Source: Rhizobium esperanzae
GTDB taxonomy: Bacteria > Pseudomonadota > Alphaproteobacteria > Rhizobiales > Rhizobiaceae
Length of the DNA stretch: 64,000 nucleotides
NCBI RefSeq assembly: GCF_014197615.1
Contig: NZ_JACIFY010000007.1
Location: forward strand, 62,001-126,000
Reading direction: 5' to 3'
Below are positions 17,138-25,854 of this stretch, piece after piece. Positions within the stretch are counted from its first letter, which is position 1; every line of letters begins with the position of its first letter. Below the pieces are notes generated by a model. The model saw only the letters and a list, made by a program, of their open reading frames with translations. It searched no databases and was not told the DNA's origin. A program made the position numbers and the translations under genes.

Positions 17138-20100
17138 TCAGCATTCCTCCAGTACAACAATGATATCGCCCGCTTTGACATTGCGGCCGGGGCCGGCACG
17201 CAGGTCGCGGACGCGGCCCGGCGCATGTGCGGTGACGTTGATTTCCATCTTCATGGATTCGATAATGGCAAGCGTATCGCCGGCTGCAACCGGTGCGCCG
17301 GGCTCCACCAGCAGTTTCCAGATATTGCCGGGCACGGCGCTGGCAATACCAAAGCAGCCTTCCGGGATATCTCCATCGGGGCTTTCGCCGGTGCCCTCGT
17401 CGGTGACGAAGCTGTCGAGCCCCGCCTCCTTCCAACGCTGGCGTTCGGCCTCGAAGGCGGCCTGCTGGCGGGTCTTGAAGGTCGCGATGGAGGCTGCATT
17501 TGCCTGCAATTCCCGCTCGTAGGCGGCGTAGGAGAACTCCGTCTCCTCGATCCGGACAGGATAGCCGCCATGCGGGAAGGCGCTGCGGGCTTCCGCCAAT
17601 TCCTGATGGCTGACCGGGAAGAAGCGAATCTGATCGAAGAAATCGAGCAGCCACGGTTTGTCCTTGGCAAAGACCGGCGTCTGCCGCCAGCTGTTCCATA
17701 CCTGAATAGTGCGGCCAAAGAGCTGGTAGCCGCCGGGACCTTCCATGCCATAGATGCACATATAGGCCCCACCGATGCCGACGGCATTTTCAGGCGTCCA
17801 TGTGCGGGCCGGATTGTACTTCGTCGTCACCAGTCGATGACGTGGATCGACCGGCGTTGCCACCGGCGCGCCGAGATAGACGTCGCCGAGGCCGAGCACG
17901 AGGTAGCTCGCATTGAAGACGACATCACGCACGGCCTGTTCGTCTGCCAGCCCGTTGATGCGGCGGATGAACTCGATGTTGTCAGGGCACCAGGGCGCAT
18001 TCGGACGCACGAGTTCCTGATATTTGCGCATCGCAAGTGCCGCATCCGGATCGTTCCAGGAAAGCGGCAGATGGACGATGCGGCTCGGCACCTTGACGTC
18101 CTGGGCCGCAGGCAGGCTCGCCTCGATTTCGGCCAGCAGGCCGAGCAGGCGGTTGCGGGTCAGCGTCGTGCCGTCATAATGGATCTGCAATGAGCGGATG
18201 CCGGGCGTAAGATCGATGATGCCGGGCAGACGTGCCTGCGAGACAGCCTGCATGAGCAGGTGCACCCGCAGCCGCAGGGCGATATCGAGCGTCATCGGGC
18301 CGTATTCGACCAACAGGTTGTCATCGCCCTGCCGGCGGTAGACGACAGAGACAGGCCCGTCGTCACGCTTGCCGACGATAGGCGAGCCGGCATCCTGCTT
18401 CGCCCGATGCACGGCCGGACCGGCGATGGGATCTTCGGGCCGCGCGACGGGATGGAAGCGAATGCGATCGCCCGGCTTGAACTGGCCCATCTTCCACTGC
18501 TCACCGCGGGCGATAACCGCCGGGCAGACGAAACCGCCGAGGCTCGGCCCGTCCGGTCCGAGGATGATCGGCATGTCGCCGGTAAAATCGATAGCGCCGA
18601 TCGCATAGGCATTGTCATGCAGGTTGGAGGGATGAAGACCGGCTTCGCCGCCATCGCTGCGCGCCCATTTCGGTGCTGGGCCGATCAGGCGAACGCCGGT
18701 GCGAGCGCTGTTGAAATGCACCTCGTAACTCGTCGAAAACAGCGTCTCGATATCACCATCCTGGAAGAAATCAGGCGCGCCATGCGGACCGTAGACGACG
18801 CCGACCTGCCATTCGCGCGTCAGTTCCGCAGGTTCGGTTGCCGGCTTCGGCGCATCAGTGGCCGCCTGACGGGCAAGATGCAGCACATGGCCGGTCTTCA
18901 GCGTGCCGGTGGCGTTGCCGCCGAACTGGCCGAGCCCGAAGGTGGCGCGCGAGCCGAGCACGACGGGCGCGGCAAAGCCGCCTGACACGGCGAGGTAAGC
19001 CCGCTGTCCCAGTCCATCGATGCTGCCGATTGCGAGGATCTGACCGGCGCGGATGGTCACGGCCTTGCCATGCGGCAGTTTCACGCCGTCGACGCTCATC
19101 GCCATCCCGGCGCCGGCAAGTGCGACCACCGTGTCGGTATGGAATTTCAGCACCGGGCCGGAAACCGTCAGCTCCAGCGCTGCGACCATGTCACCATTGC
19201 CGACGAGACGGTTGGCGTGACGGAAGGAGCGCTCGTCCATCGGGCCGCTCGGCGGCACGCCGACATGCCAGAGGCCAAGCCGGCCCGGCAGTTCCTGGAG
19301 GCTCGATTGTGCGCCCGGCGCGATCACCTCGATGACATCGGGCACGAAGGAAAAATCGCGCAGCGCGGTCGTCGCCACCTTGGCGCTTGCCAGAAGTTCG
19401 GAGCTGGCGATGGCCCTGAGATAGTCGAGATTGGTTTCGATGCCCGATATCGATGTTTCCGCAAGTGCCGCCTTCAGCTTTTCGATCACAGCCGGGCGAT
19501 CCTCGGCCGACACGATCACCTTGGCGAGCATGGGATCGTAGAAGGGCGTGACATCAGTGCCGGTCTCGATCCAGCCGTCGATGCGTGCGTCCCTGGGGAA
19601 CGCCACCTCGGTCAGCAGGCCGGCACTCGGGCGGAAATCGGCATGCGGCATCTCGGCATAGACGCGCACTTCGATCGCCGCCCCTTTCGGCCGCAGAGCC
19701 TCCGCATCGGACAGCACGTCCTCGCCCGCGGCCTGGCGGATCATCCACTCGACCAGGTCGATCCCGAACACGGCTTCGGTGACGGGATGTTCGACCTGCA
19801 GGCGGGTATTGACCTCAAGGAAATAGAATTCCTCGCGCAGGGGATCATAGATGAACTCCACGGTGCCGGCGGATTCGTAGGAGACCGCAGCACCAAGATC
19901 GACAGCCGCCTTGTGCAGGCGGGCGCGGGTTGCGGCGGAAAGGCCGGGAGCGGGTGTCTCCTCGACCACCTTCTGGTTTCGCCGCTGCAGCGAGCAATCA
20001 CGCTCGCCAAGCGCCATCACCTTGCCTTTGCCGTCACCGAAAAGCTGGACTTCGACATGACGGGCTGCAGCGACGAAACGCTCGATATAGACGCGCGCAT

Positions 20101-20677
20101 CGCCGAAGCTTGCCCGCGCCGTGCGCTGCACGCTTTCGAAGGACGCTTTCAGGCTTTCGGCATCTGCGCAGAGCTGCATGCCGATGCCGCCGCCGCCGGC
20201 CGTGCTTTTCAGCATGACGGGATAGCCGATCGTCTCTGCCGCCGAAAGCGCTTCATCGGCGCTCGACAGCAGGCCGGTGCCGGGCAGCAGCGGCACGCCG
20301 CTTGCCTTGGCGAGTTCGCGGGCCGTATGCTTCAGGCCGAAGGCCGAGAGGTGTTCGGGCCGCGGGCCGATGAAGGTGATGCCTTCGGCAGCGAGGCGTT
20401 CGGCAAAACCGATATTTTCCGACAGGAAGCCGTATCCAGGATGCACCGCCTCTGCCCCCGTCGCCTTGCAGGCGGCAATGACGGCGTCGACATTGAGATA
20501 GCTTTCGCCGGCAGGCGCCGGTCCGAGACGGATCGCCTCATCCGCCATCATTGCGGGCTTGGCGAAGCGGTCGGCATCGGAATAGACGGCGACGGAGGCA
20601 ATGCCCATCCGTCGCAGCGTCTTGATAACCCGGATGGCGATTTCGCCCCGGTTGGCGATCAGGACTTTCTTGAACAT
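17138..20677 (-). CDS. Biotin-dependent guanidine carboxylase (annotated family: urea carboxylase)
   Basis: This protein of 1179 residues has a biotin carboxylase domain (1 to about 450: MFKKVLIANRGEIAIRVI, ATP loop STAGGGGIGMQ), then KipA/AHS2-like and KipI/AHS1-like carboxyltransferase parts (about 470-1010), and a biotinyl domain with Lys about 1143 in ESMKME. By sequence alone it is a urea carboxylase. The guanidine-I riboswitch, the two DUF1989 genes and atzF in one operon mark it as a guanidine carboxylase. ATG at 20677 begins the conserved start and lies two bases after the upstream stop. A longer ORF start at 20773 is rejected because the extra 32 residues overlap that gene. Confidence 0.9.
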   Translation of the reverse strand: MFKKVLIANRGEIAIRVIKTLRRMGIASVAVYSDADRFAKPAMMADEAIRLGPAPAGESYLNVDAVIAACKATGAEAVHPGYGFLSENIGFAERLAAEGITFIGPRPEHLSAFGLKHTARELAKASGVPLLPGTGLLSSADEALSAAETIGYPVMLKSTAGGGGIGMQLCADAESLKASFESVQRTARASFGDARVYIERFVAAARHVEVQLFGDGKGKVMALGERDCSLQRRNQKVVEETPAPGLSAATRARLHKAAVDLGAAVSYESAGTVEFIYDPLREEFYFLEVNTRLQVEHPVTEAVFGIDLVEWMIRQAAGEDVLSDAEALRPKGAAIEVRVYAEMPHADFRPSAGLLTEVAFPRDARIDGWIETGTDVTPFYDPMLAKVIVSAEDRPAVIEKLKAALAETSISGIETNLDYLRAIASSELLASAKVATTALRDFSFVPDVIEVIAPGAQSSLQELPGRLGLWHVGVPPSGPMDERSFRHANRLVGNGDMVAALELTVSGPVLKFHTDTVVALAGAGMAMSVDGVKLPHGKAVTIRAGQILAIGSIDGLGQRAYLAVSGGFAAPVVLGSRATFGLGQFGGNATGTLKTGHVLHLARQAATDAPKPATEPAELTREWQVGVVYGPHGAPDFFQDGDIETLFSTSYEVHFNSARTGVRLIGPAPKWARSDGGEAGLHPSNLHDNAYAIGAIDFTGDMPIILGPDGPSLGGFVCPAVIARGEQWKMGQFKPGDRIRFHPVARPEDPIAGPAVHRAKQDAGSPIVGKRDDGPVSVVYRRQGDDNLLVEYGPMTLDIALRLRVHLLMQAVSQARLPGIIDLTPGIRSLQIHYDGTTLTRNRLLGLLAEIEASLPAAQDVKVPSRIVHLPLSWNDPDAALAMRKYQELVRPNAPWCPDNIEFIRRINGLADEQAVRDVVFNASYLVLGLGDVYLGAPVATPVDPRHRLVTTKYNPARTWTPENAVGIGGAYMCIYGMEGPGGYQLFGRTIQVWNSWRQTPVFAKDKPWLLDFFDQIRFFPVSHQELAEARSAFPHGGYPVRIEETEFSYAAYERELQANAASIATFKTRQQAAFEAERQRWKEAGLDSFVTDEGTGESPDGDIPEGCFGIASAVPGNIWKLLVEPGAPVAAGDTLAIIESMKMEINVTAHAPGRVRDLRAGPGRNVKAGDIIVVLEEC

Positions 20678-20679
20678 GC

Positions 20680-21330
20680 TCAGTCCTCGCCGTCCCAGAT
20701 CAGCACCCGGATCGGCGTCGGATCGAAGCCGTTGCAGGGGTTGTTGATCTGTGGGCAGTTGGAGATGACGCAAAGCACGTCCATCTCCGCGACGAGTTCC
20801 ACATAGTCGCCCGGCGCCGAAATGCCGTCGACGATCGTCATCTCGCCATTCGGCCTGATCGGCACGTTCATGAAGAAATTGATGTTGGGCACGATGTCGC
20901 GCTTGCCCATTCCGTGTTTGCTGACCTCGAGGACGAAGTTGTCGCGGCAGGCATGCAGGTATTTCGTGCCATGGCCGAAGCGCACCGTATTGCTCTCGCA
21001 GGAGCAGGCGCCGGCGGACGTATCATGACGGCCGCAGCTGTCGGCCGTCATGGTCAGCATGACATTGCCTTCGTTCGACATGATCTTCGTGCCGATGCCG
21101 ATATAGGCAGCACCCTGCATGCGCATCGTATCCTGATTGGAATAGCGCTCGGAGAAATCATCGGCACGGTAGAAGAGCGTGTCGATCGCCTGCTGGCCAA
21201 GACTGTCTTCGATGCGGATCGTCTGGCCCTTGCGCACAATGCCGGACCAAGGAGCTTCGGCCGGAATGAAATGATCCTGCGCGGCATTCTGCAGATTGCG
21301 GGCAGGGGAGGTCTGAATGAAATCGGACAT
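20680..21330 (-). CDS. DUF1989 protein, probable carboxyguanidine deiminase subunit (UAAP1-like)
   Basis: This 216-residue protein was formerly called urea carboxylase-associated protein. The DUF1989 region is plain: GQQAIDTLFYRADDFSERYSNQDT split over residues 45-70, then a Cys-rich patch (DSCGRHDTSAGACSCES) and FFMNVPI, with NCPQINNPCNGF near the end. In guanidine operons two such proteins act together to turn carboxyguanidine into allophanate and ammonia. The Cys and His residues suggest a metal site. Assignment as UAAP1 rests on order and length. Confidence 0.85.
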   Translation of the reverse strand: MSDFIQTSPARNLQNAAQDHFIPAEAPWSGIVRKGQTIRIEDSLGQQAIDTLFYRADDFSERYSNQDTMRMQGAAYIGIGTKIMSNEGNVMLTMTADSCGRHDTSAGACSCESNTVRFGHGTKYLHACRDNFVLEVSKHGMGKRDIVPNINFFMNVPIRPNGEMTIVDGISAPGDYVELVAEMDVLCVISNCPQINNPCNGFDPTPIRVLIWDGED

Positions 21331-21340
21331 CGTCGTCTCC

Positions 21341-22162
21341 TCAGGCCTGCATCAGGGTGTTGTTTTCGAAACCGCGCGCAGCTTCGGCCGTTGCCGTGCG
21401 GCAGAGATCGTCAGCAGCCGGGATTGCCGCCTTGTAGCGGGTGATGACGACAGGCTTCGGCTGATAGGCGGGATCGGGATCGAGCGGATGAGGGCAAGTG
21501 GAAAAGCCGACCAGCATGTCCATCTCGGCGCGCAGTTCGACATAGTCGCCGCTGTTGGAGCGCTTGCCCTGCCAGCCGAAACTTCCGCCCTCGGCCAGGC
21601 GGACGGGCGCGAAAAGGTTGAGGATGCCGGGAATATCGCGCCTGTCGAGGCCGAGCTTGACGGCGACGAGGATCAGATTGTCGCGGGTATTGCGTATCTT
21701 CTCGCCCGGATATTTCGCGGCATTCGAGGCAGCCGTCGAGCCGCCCATCAGGCAGTCATGGGCGCCGGAACTATCCTCGATCATCGAGAACATGACGCGG
21801 CCCATATCGGAGAAGATCACACGCCCCTTGCCGAGCGCCGTCGTCCATTGAACCTTGGCGGTATCGACGAGATTGATCCGCTCGCTCGTATCACCGGCAT
21901 TCCAGGCGACAAGCGCCACGGTGGAATTGCTCTCTGCCTGATCTATGCGGATCGCCTCGCCGCGCAAGAGTTTCGTCGACCAGTACCAGCCGCCGGGGAT
22001 GGTCTCCTGGTGGATGACGGCGGCAGCATCGATGGCCGGCGCCGGCAGCGGGCTTGGGCCGGGAAGCGCCTTGGGCGCGAATTCCAGACCCTTCTTCTGG
22101 TGCTCCTCGTAGCGCGCGCGATTGGCGGCGATCTCTTCCGGCGAGCGTCTCACATGCATCAT
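21341..22162 (-). CDS. DUF1989 protein, probable carboxyguanidine deiminase subunit (UAAP2-like)
   Basis: This 273-residue DUF1989 protein is paralogous to its downstream neighbour. It has WNAGDTSERINLVDTAKVQW, FSMIEDSSGAHDCLMGGS and a C-terminal SGDYVELRAEMDMLVGFSTCPHP. It differs by a longer N-terminus (MMHVRRSPEEIAANRARYEEHQ). Its ATG overlaps the ATPase stop (ATGA), so it is coupled to the importer. It probably forms a heteromeric deiminase with the next gene product. Confidence 0.85.
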   Translation of the reverse strand: MMHVRRSPEEIAANRARYEEHQKKGLEFAPKALPGPSPLPAPAIDAAAVIHQETIPGGWYWSTKLLRGEAIRIDQAESNSTVALVAWNAGDTSERINLVDTAKVQWTTALGKGRVIFSDMGRVMFSMIEDSSGAHDCLMGGSTAASNAAKYPGEKIRNTRDNLILVAVKLGLDRRDIPGILNLFAPVRLAEGGSFGWQGKRSNSGDYVELRAEMDMLVGFSTCPHPLDPDPAYQPKPVVITRYKAAIPAADDLCRTATAEAARGFENNTLMQA

Positions 22163-22983
22163 AGCGTCTCTCCTGATGATGCCAGGTCGTCCCGGCTGTG
22201 CCCCAGGGAAGAGACCGGGCCGTCCCGGTCAGGGCTGAAGATCGATGACTGGCCGGCAAGGCGTGGCGGCCAGATGGAAATATCCTTGGTGATGGTGGCG
22301 CCGTAGCGCTCCTTTTCTTCCGGCCGATCGCGGCGGCGTTCGAAGGCGACCACGCGGTTGGCCAGCGTGAAAGCCTCGCGCATATCATGCGTGACCATGA
22401 CGACGGTCATCTGCGTTTCATGCCAGAGCCGCTTCATCAGCGTGTGGATCTCGGCGCGGATGCCGGGATCGAGCGCGCCGAAGGGCTCATCGAGCAGCAG
22501 CACCTTCGGCTTCATGATGAGCGTCTGGGCGAGCGCCAGGCGCTGCTGCATGCCGCCGGAAAGCTGGGCCGGATATTTGCCCTCCGAACCGGCGAGCCCG
22601 ACCTCGGCAATCAGCGCACGTGCTTCCTCGATGGCGTTGCGGCGTGCCGCCCCGAAGAGCTTGGCTTTGTAGCGGACGGCGAAAAATTCCTTGCCGAGCA
22701 GCACATTGCCGAGCACCGTCAGATGCGGAAAGACGGAATAGCGCTGGAAGACGACGCCGCGATCCGGTCCCGGCTCCGGCGGCAGAGCTTCACCGTCGAG
22801 CAGGATCCTGCCCTTCGTCGGTTGCTCCTGGCCGAGCAGCATGCGCAGGAAGGTGGTCTTGCCGCAGCCGGAGGGGCCGACAAGGGCGACGAAGGCACGC
22901 GAAGCGACGGTCAAGGATACGTTTTCGAGCACGATCTGGTCGCCATATTCCTTCCAGACCCTTTCTATCTTCAGTTCGCTCAT
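22159..22983 (-). CDS. Guanidine-operon ABC importer ATPase
   Basis: This 274-residue NitT/TauT-type ATPase has Walker A GPSGCGKTT, Q-loop VFQRYSVFPH, signature LSGGMQQR, Walker B LLLDEP and switch MVTHDMRE. The C-terminal 45 residues beyond the cassette are low in recognisable structure. Overlapping starts and stops on both sides show tight coupling with the permease and the first DUF1989 gene. Confidence 0.93.
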   Translation of the reverse strand: MSELKIERVWKEYGDQIVLENVSLTVASRAFVALVGPSGCGKTTFLRMLLGQEQPTKGRILLDGEALPPEPGPDRGVVFQRYSVFPHLTVLGNVLLGKEFFAVRYKAKLFGAARRNAIEEARALIAEVGLAGSEGKYPAQLSGGMQQRLALAQTLIMKPKVLLLDEPFGALDPGIRAEIHTLMKRLWHETQMTVVMVTHDMREAFTLANRVVAFERRRDRPEEKERYGATITKDISIWPPRLAGQSSIFSPDRDGPVSSLGHSRDDLASSGETL

Positions 22984-23798
22984 GCCTGCTTCTCCAGTTC
23001 GGACCAGGGGAAGACGGCGATGCGCAAGCGATCGAGCAGGGCGTTCATGACAACGGCAAGCAGAGTGATCCAGACGACATAGGGAAAGATGATATCCATC
23101 GAGAGATAGCGGCGGACGAGGAAGATGCGGTAGCCGAGGCCGGAATCCGACGAGATCGCCTCGGCCGCGATCAGGAACAGCCAGGCCGGGCCGAGCTGCA
23201 GTCTGAGGCAGGTGATCAGCCGCGGCAGGATCTGCGGCAGCACGACACGCAGGCCGATCTGCCAGGACGAGCCGCCGAGCGTCTCGGCCTTGACGATCTG
23301 TTCGCGGGGCAATTCCAGCGCCTTCAGCGCCAGATCGCGGATCATCGTCGGTGCGACGCCGATGACGATGAGGGCAATTTTCGATGTTTCGCCGAGCCCC
23401 ATGACGATGAAGAGAATGGGCAGCAGCGCCAGCGGTGGCACCATGGAGATCACGGCGACGAAAGGGGAAAGCAGTGCTCTGAGATAGGGCAGCATGCCAA
23501 TCAGCATGCCGACAACGAGCGCGATCGCCGTCGAGATGCCGAGGCCGGCAAGCAGGCGGATGAGGCTCGCGCCCGTGTCCGACCAGAGCAGAAACTCGCC
23601 GGTGCGCGGGTCGGCGACGAAGGCCAGACGGTTGATCGCATCGGCAAAGCCGGCAAGGCTCGGCAGAAGCTTGTCATTGGCGTTATCGGCCAGTCGCACG
23701 GCCGAGCCGAAGGCATAGGCAAGGGCGAGAAGCACGAAGGGCAGCATCGTCAGGGCGAATTGCGCGCCCCGGCTCGGCCTCGTGTTGATCCAACGCAT
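22980..23798 (-). CDS. Guanidine-operon ABC importer permease
   Basis: This 272-residue BPD_transp_1 permease starts MRWINTRPSRGAQFALTMLPFV at 23798. A longer reading to 23837 adds an unlikely Pro/His-rich lead. About six hydrophobic helices are seen, with the coupling loop LKALELPREQIVKAETLGGSSWQ in two parts near residue 175. Its stop overlaps the ATPase start (ATGA). It works with the binding protein encoded 57 bp upstream. Confidence 0.92.
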   Translation of the reverse strand: MRWINTRPSRGAQFALTMLPFVLLALAYAFGSAVRLADNANDKLLPSLAGFADAINRLAFVADPRTGEFLLWSDTGASLIRLLAGLGISTAIALVVGMLIGMLPYLRALLSPFVAVISMVPPLALLPILFIVMGLGETSKIALIVIGVAPTMIRDLALKALELPREQIVKAETLGGSSWQIGLRVVLPQILPRLITCLRLQLGPAWLFLIAAEAISSDSGLGYRIFLVRRYLSMDIIFPYVVWITLLAVVMNALLDRLRIAVFPWSELEKQA

Positions 23799-23855
23799 GG
23801 GAATGCTCCGCTGGTGAAGGGGAGGGGCGCGAGCCAAGCCGCGCCTCCGTTGCGA

Positions 23856-24929
23856 TCAGAGCGAACCGTCGGCGGCTGCCTTCATATAGGTCTCGGTGAA
23901 GCGCAGCTTCACGTTCCCGGTATCGCCCAAAACCTTGCCATCGGGCATTTCGATGCCGATGACGTCAGCCGACGGCGCGCCATTGCCGAGCAAGCCTTTC
24001 TCGAAGAGGAAGTTGCGCACCAGATCCATGGTCTTCGGCAGATTCGGCGAAGCGGTGAAGGCAACGGCATCGGCCGGCTTGTCAAAGAGCTTGGTGGCGG
24101 CGAGCTGGGCTTCGAAGCCGGCGAGATCGGTGCCCGACGCCGAGCCCATGGCCTCGCGGGCTGCCTTGCCCTCGGCGGTGTCTGCTCGCAGCAATGCGGC
24201 CGTCTCATACCAGATCCCGGCGAGTGCCTTGCCGAAATTCGGATTGTCTTTCAGCACGCCGCTATTGGCGACCATCAGATCGATGATTTCGCCCGGCACC
24301 TGCGAGCTGTCGAACACCTTCTTGGCCGAGGGATCTTCGAGAATGGTGGAGACCAGCGGGTTCCAGGTGACGACGGCGGTGACGTCGGGTGTCTTGTAGG
24401 CGGCAACCATGTCGGCATCGGACGTGTTGACCACCTTCACGTCGCGTTCCGTCAGCTGGATGCTTTCGAGCGCACGGGCAAGCAGATAGTGCGAGACGGA
24501 GAATTCGACGAGATTGACGCTCTGCCCCTTGATATCGGCAAGGCTCGCCTTGTCCTTCAGGATGACGGCGTCATTGCCGTTCGAGAAGTCGCCGACAATC
24601 ACGGCCGTCGTATCGACGCCGCCGGCGGCCGGGATCGACAGCCCGTCCATATTGGTCAGTGTCACGGCGTCGAAGGCGCCGGCCGTGTACTGGTTCATCG
24701 ACTCCACATAGTCGTTGAACTGCGTGACATCGATCTTGATGCTGTATTTGTCAGCCCATTTCTTGACGATGCCGTGGTCAGCAGCGTAGCCCCAAGGCAT
24801 CCAGCCGACATAGATCGACCAGGCCACCTTGAATTCGGTCTTCTGTTCCGCCTCTGCGACGGAAACAACCCCGAGCATCAGCGATACCGCCAGCGCCGTG
24901 GTGGAAACAATCTTCGAAAAAGTCTGCAT
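23856..24929 (-). CDS. Guanidine-operon ABC importer binding protein
   Basis: This 357-residue periplasmic protein has a Sec signal (ALAVSLMLGVVSVAEAE). The mature domain, with FKVAWSIYVGWMPWGYAADHG, is of the nitrate/taurate (SsuA/NMT1-like) class. ATG at 24929 is set by AGAAGGGG about seven bases upstream. It is the first gene after the riboswitch leader, so guanidine or a guanidine-like cation is the expected ligand (inference from operon control). Confidence 0.93.
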   Translation of the reverse strand: MQTFSKIVSTTALAVSLMLGVVSVAEAEQKTEFKVAWSIYVGWMPWGYAADHGIVKKWADKYSIKIDVTQFNDYVESMNQYTAGAFDAVTLTNMDGLSIPAAGGVDTTAVIVGDFSNGNDAVILKDKASLADIKGQSVNLVEFSVSHYLLARALESIQLTERDVKVVNTSDADMVAAYKTPDVTAVVTWNPLVSTILEDPSAKKVFDSSQVPGEIIDLMVANSGVLKDNPNFGKALAGIWYETAALLRADTAEGKAAREAMGSASGTDLAGFEAQLAATKLFDKPADAVAFTASPNLPKTMDLVRNFLFEKGLLGNGAPSADVIGIEMPDGKVLGDTGNVKLRFTETYMKAAADGSL

Positions 24930-24952
24930 TGAAATTCCCCTTCTGCTTTTCT

Positions 24953-24993
24953 TCAAAAGGGATCGGCAAAGACCATCGTGCCACCAATCCCTT
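24953..24993 (-). terminator. Intrinsic terminator, expression platform of the guanidine riboswitch
   Basis: On the minus strand AAGGGATTGG (24993-24984) can pair with CCGATCCCTT (24966-24957, one G-T pair). A T-run follows, ending at 24955. The hairpin directly follows the aptamer and precedes the ribosome site by about 15 bases, as expected for a switch that allows read-through when ligand binds. Confidence 0.7.
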
Positions 24994-25108
24994 GGCTTAC
25001 GAGGTCTCCCGGGCTTTTGTCCCGCCGTGCACCCGACGGGATTTCTCCCCCGTCGGTGGTGGCTCTCGGACCAGCCGCACTTCTGAAAAGCGCCGGAACC
25101 CTAGCCAC
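24990..25108 (-). ncRNA. Guanidine-I (ykkC) riboswitch
   Basis: The leader on the minus strand holds the conserved blocks of the guanidine-I class in order: CTAGGGTTCCGGC (25104 down), GCTGGTCCGAGAGCCACC, a variable stem (CCGACGGG and CCCGTCGG), then GGCGGGACAAAAGCCCGGGA and GAC. It binds free guanidinium and switches on guanidine disposal genes. Here it precedes importer, carboxylase, deiminase and allophanate hydrolase genes, the degradative arrangement of this riboswitch class. Confidence 0.95.
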
Positions 25109-25125
25109 CAACTCAGCACATTTAC

Positions 25126-25141
25126 TGCAAGAGGTGTGCCA
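25126..25141 (-). promoter_or_regulatory. Candidate sigma-54 (RpoN) promoter of the guanidine operon
   Basis: Read on the minus strand the element is TGGCACACCTCTTGCA, a near-perfect -24/-12 box with GG-N10-GC spacing. The predicted start near 25115 puts the 5' end about ten bases before the riboswitch. The position supports it as the real promoter. An NtrC enhancer was not recognised. Confidence 0.75.
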
Positions 25142-25210
25142 GCTTGTAACCTATTGATTTTTCTCGCCTCAGTTCCTTGGGTGGTTCGGAATTGTGTACA
25201 CTTGCAGCAT

Positions 25211-25231
25211 TATGCTCAAAATTTGAGCATA
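25211..25231. repeat. 21-bp inverted repeat
   Basis: TATGCTCAAA at 25211-25220 and TTTGAGCATA at 25222-25231 are perfect complements around one central base. It lies about 85 bp upstream of the guanidine sigma-54 box. It could be an operator or activator site, or a border scar of a lost element. No protein can be assigned. Confidence 0.5.
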
Positions 25232-25854
25232 GACCAAGGGCCCGCGTCGGGAGGCGTTCCGTGTACGAGAAACGACGTAGGCACAACGACGAGGCGCAGA
25301 ATTAGCACTGAGACAACACGAGGAGCTTGTCGCCTTCCGGCTATGACTCTAGCAGAAGTCCGGGCGGTGCTATTGCTAATGTTGTTTGATCGCGCCAAGC
25401 CGAACCAACGCATACCCCGCACCACCCATTTGAATCAAAAGGTCTGCTCTCATTTCCCTGTCGGTCACGACCTTGATTTTGGTCCATTTGCCTATCCTGG
25501 TGTCGAGTGGCAGAGGCAAGTCTTCTCGCAGCAAGAGGGTAAGCTCAGGTGCTCTTTCCGACTTATAGATGCAAATCCTCATCGCACGACGCCCCAACTG
25601 CATAGACTTGTGAGAGTGATATTGCAGTGCGCTATCAATTATTGCAATGCCGCAAACCCTTCTCCGCAAATGTGCCGAGCTACGTTATCCGTCTCACTGT
25701 CTATACTGCCGCTTCTTCCGACTATGAGCATGAGTGACCGGTCGACTACGCAGTTTCCGGCAAGGCTAGCGGAACATATGCGACTCGCCGGCCTAGAGAG
25801 GTCATTTGATCGTACTTTTAAAGACATAGTAAATGGCCGATAAGTGAACAAGTC
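25232..25854. other. Gene-poor stretch
   Basis: I see no supportable gene here. Base composition is lower in GC than in the catabolic operons. Short open frames exist on both strands, the longest convincing one being 97 codons on the minus strand (25376-25669), but none shows a family motif or a ribosome site. It may be remnant or foreign DNA at the edge of the rearranged region. Confidence 0.4.

Noticed and set aside
15293..18193. Very long plus-strand open frame (966 codons) opposite atzF and the carboxylase gene
   Set aside because: It is the antisense of two well-supported genes in GC-rich DNA and shows no protein family features.
25376..25669. 97-codon minus-strand open frame in the gene-poor stretch
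   Set aside because: No family motif, no clear ribosome site and unusual composition; not enough to call a gene.
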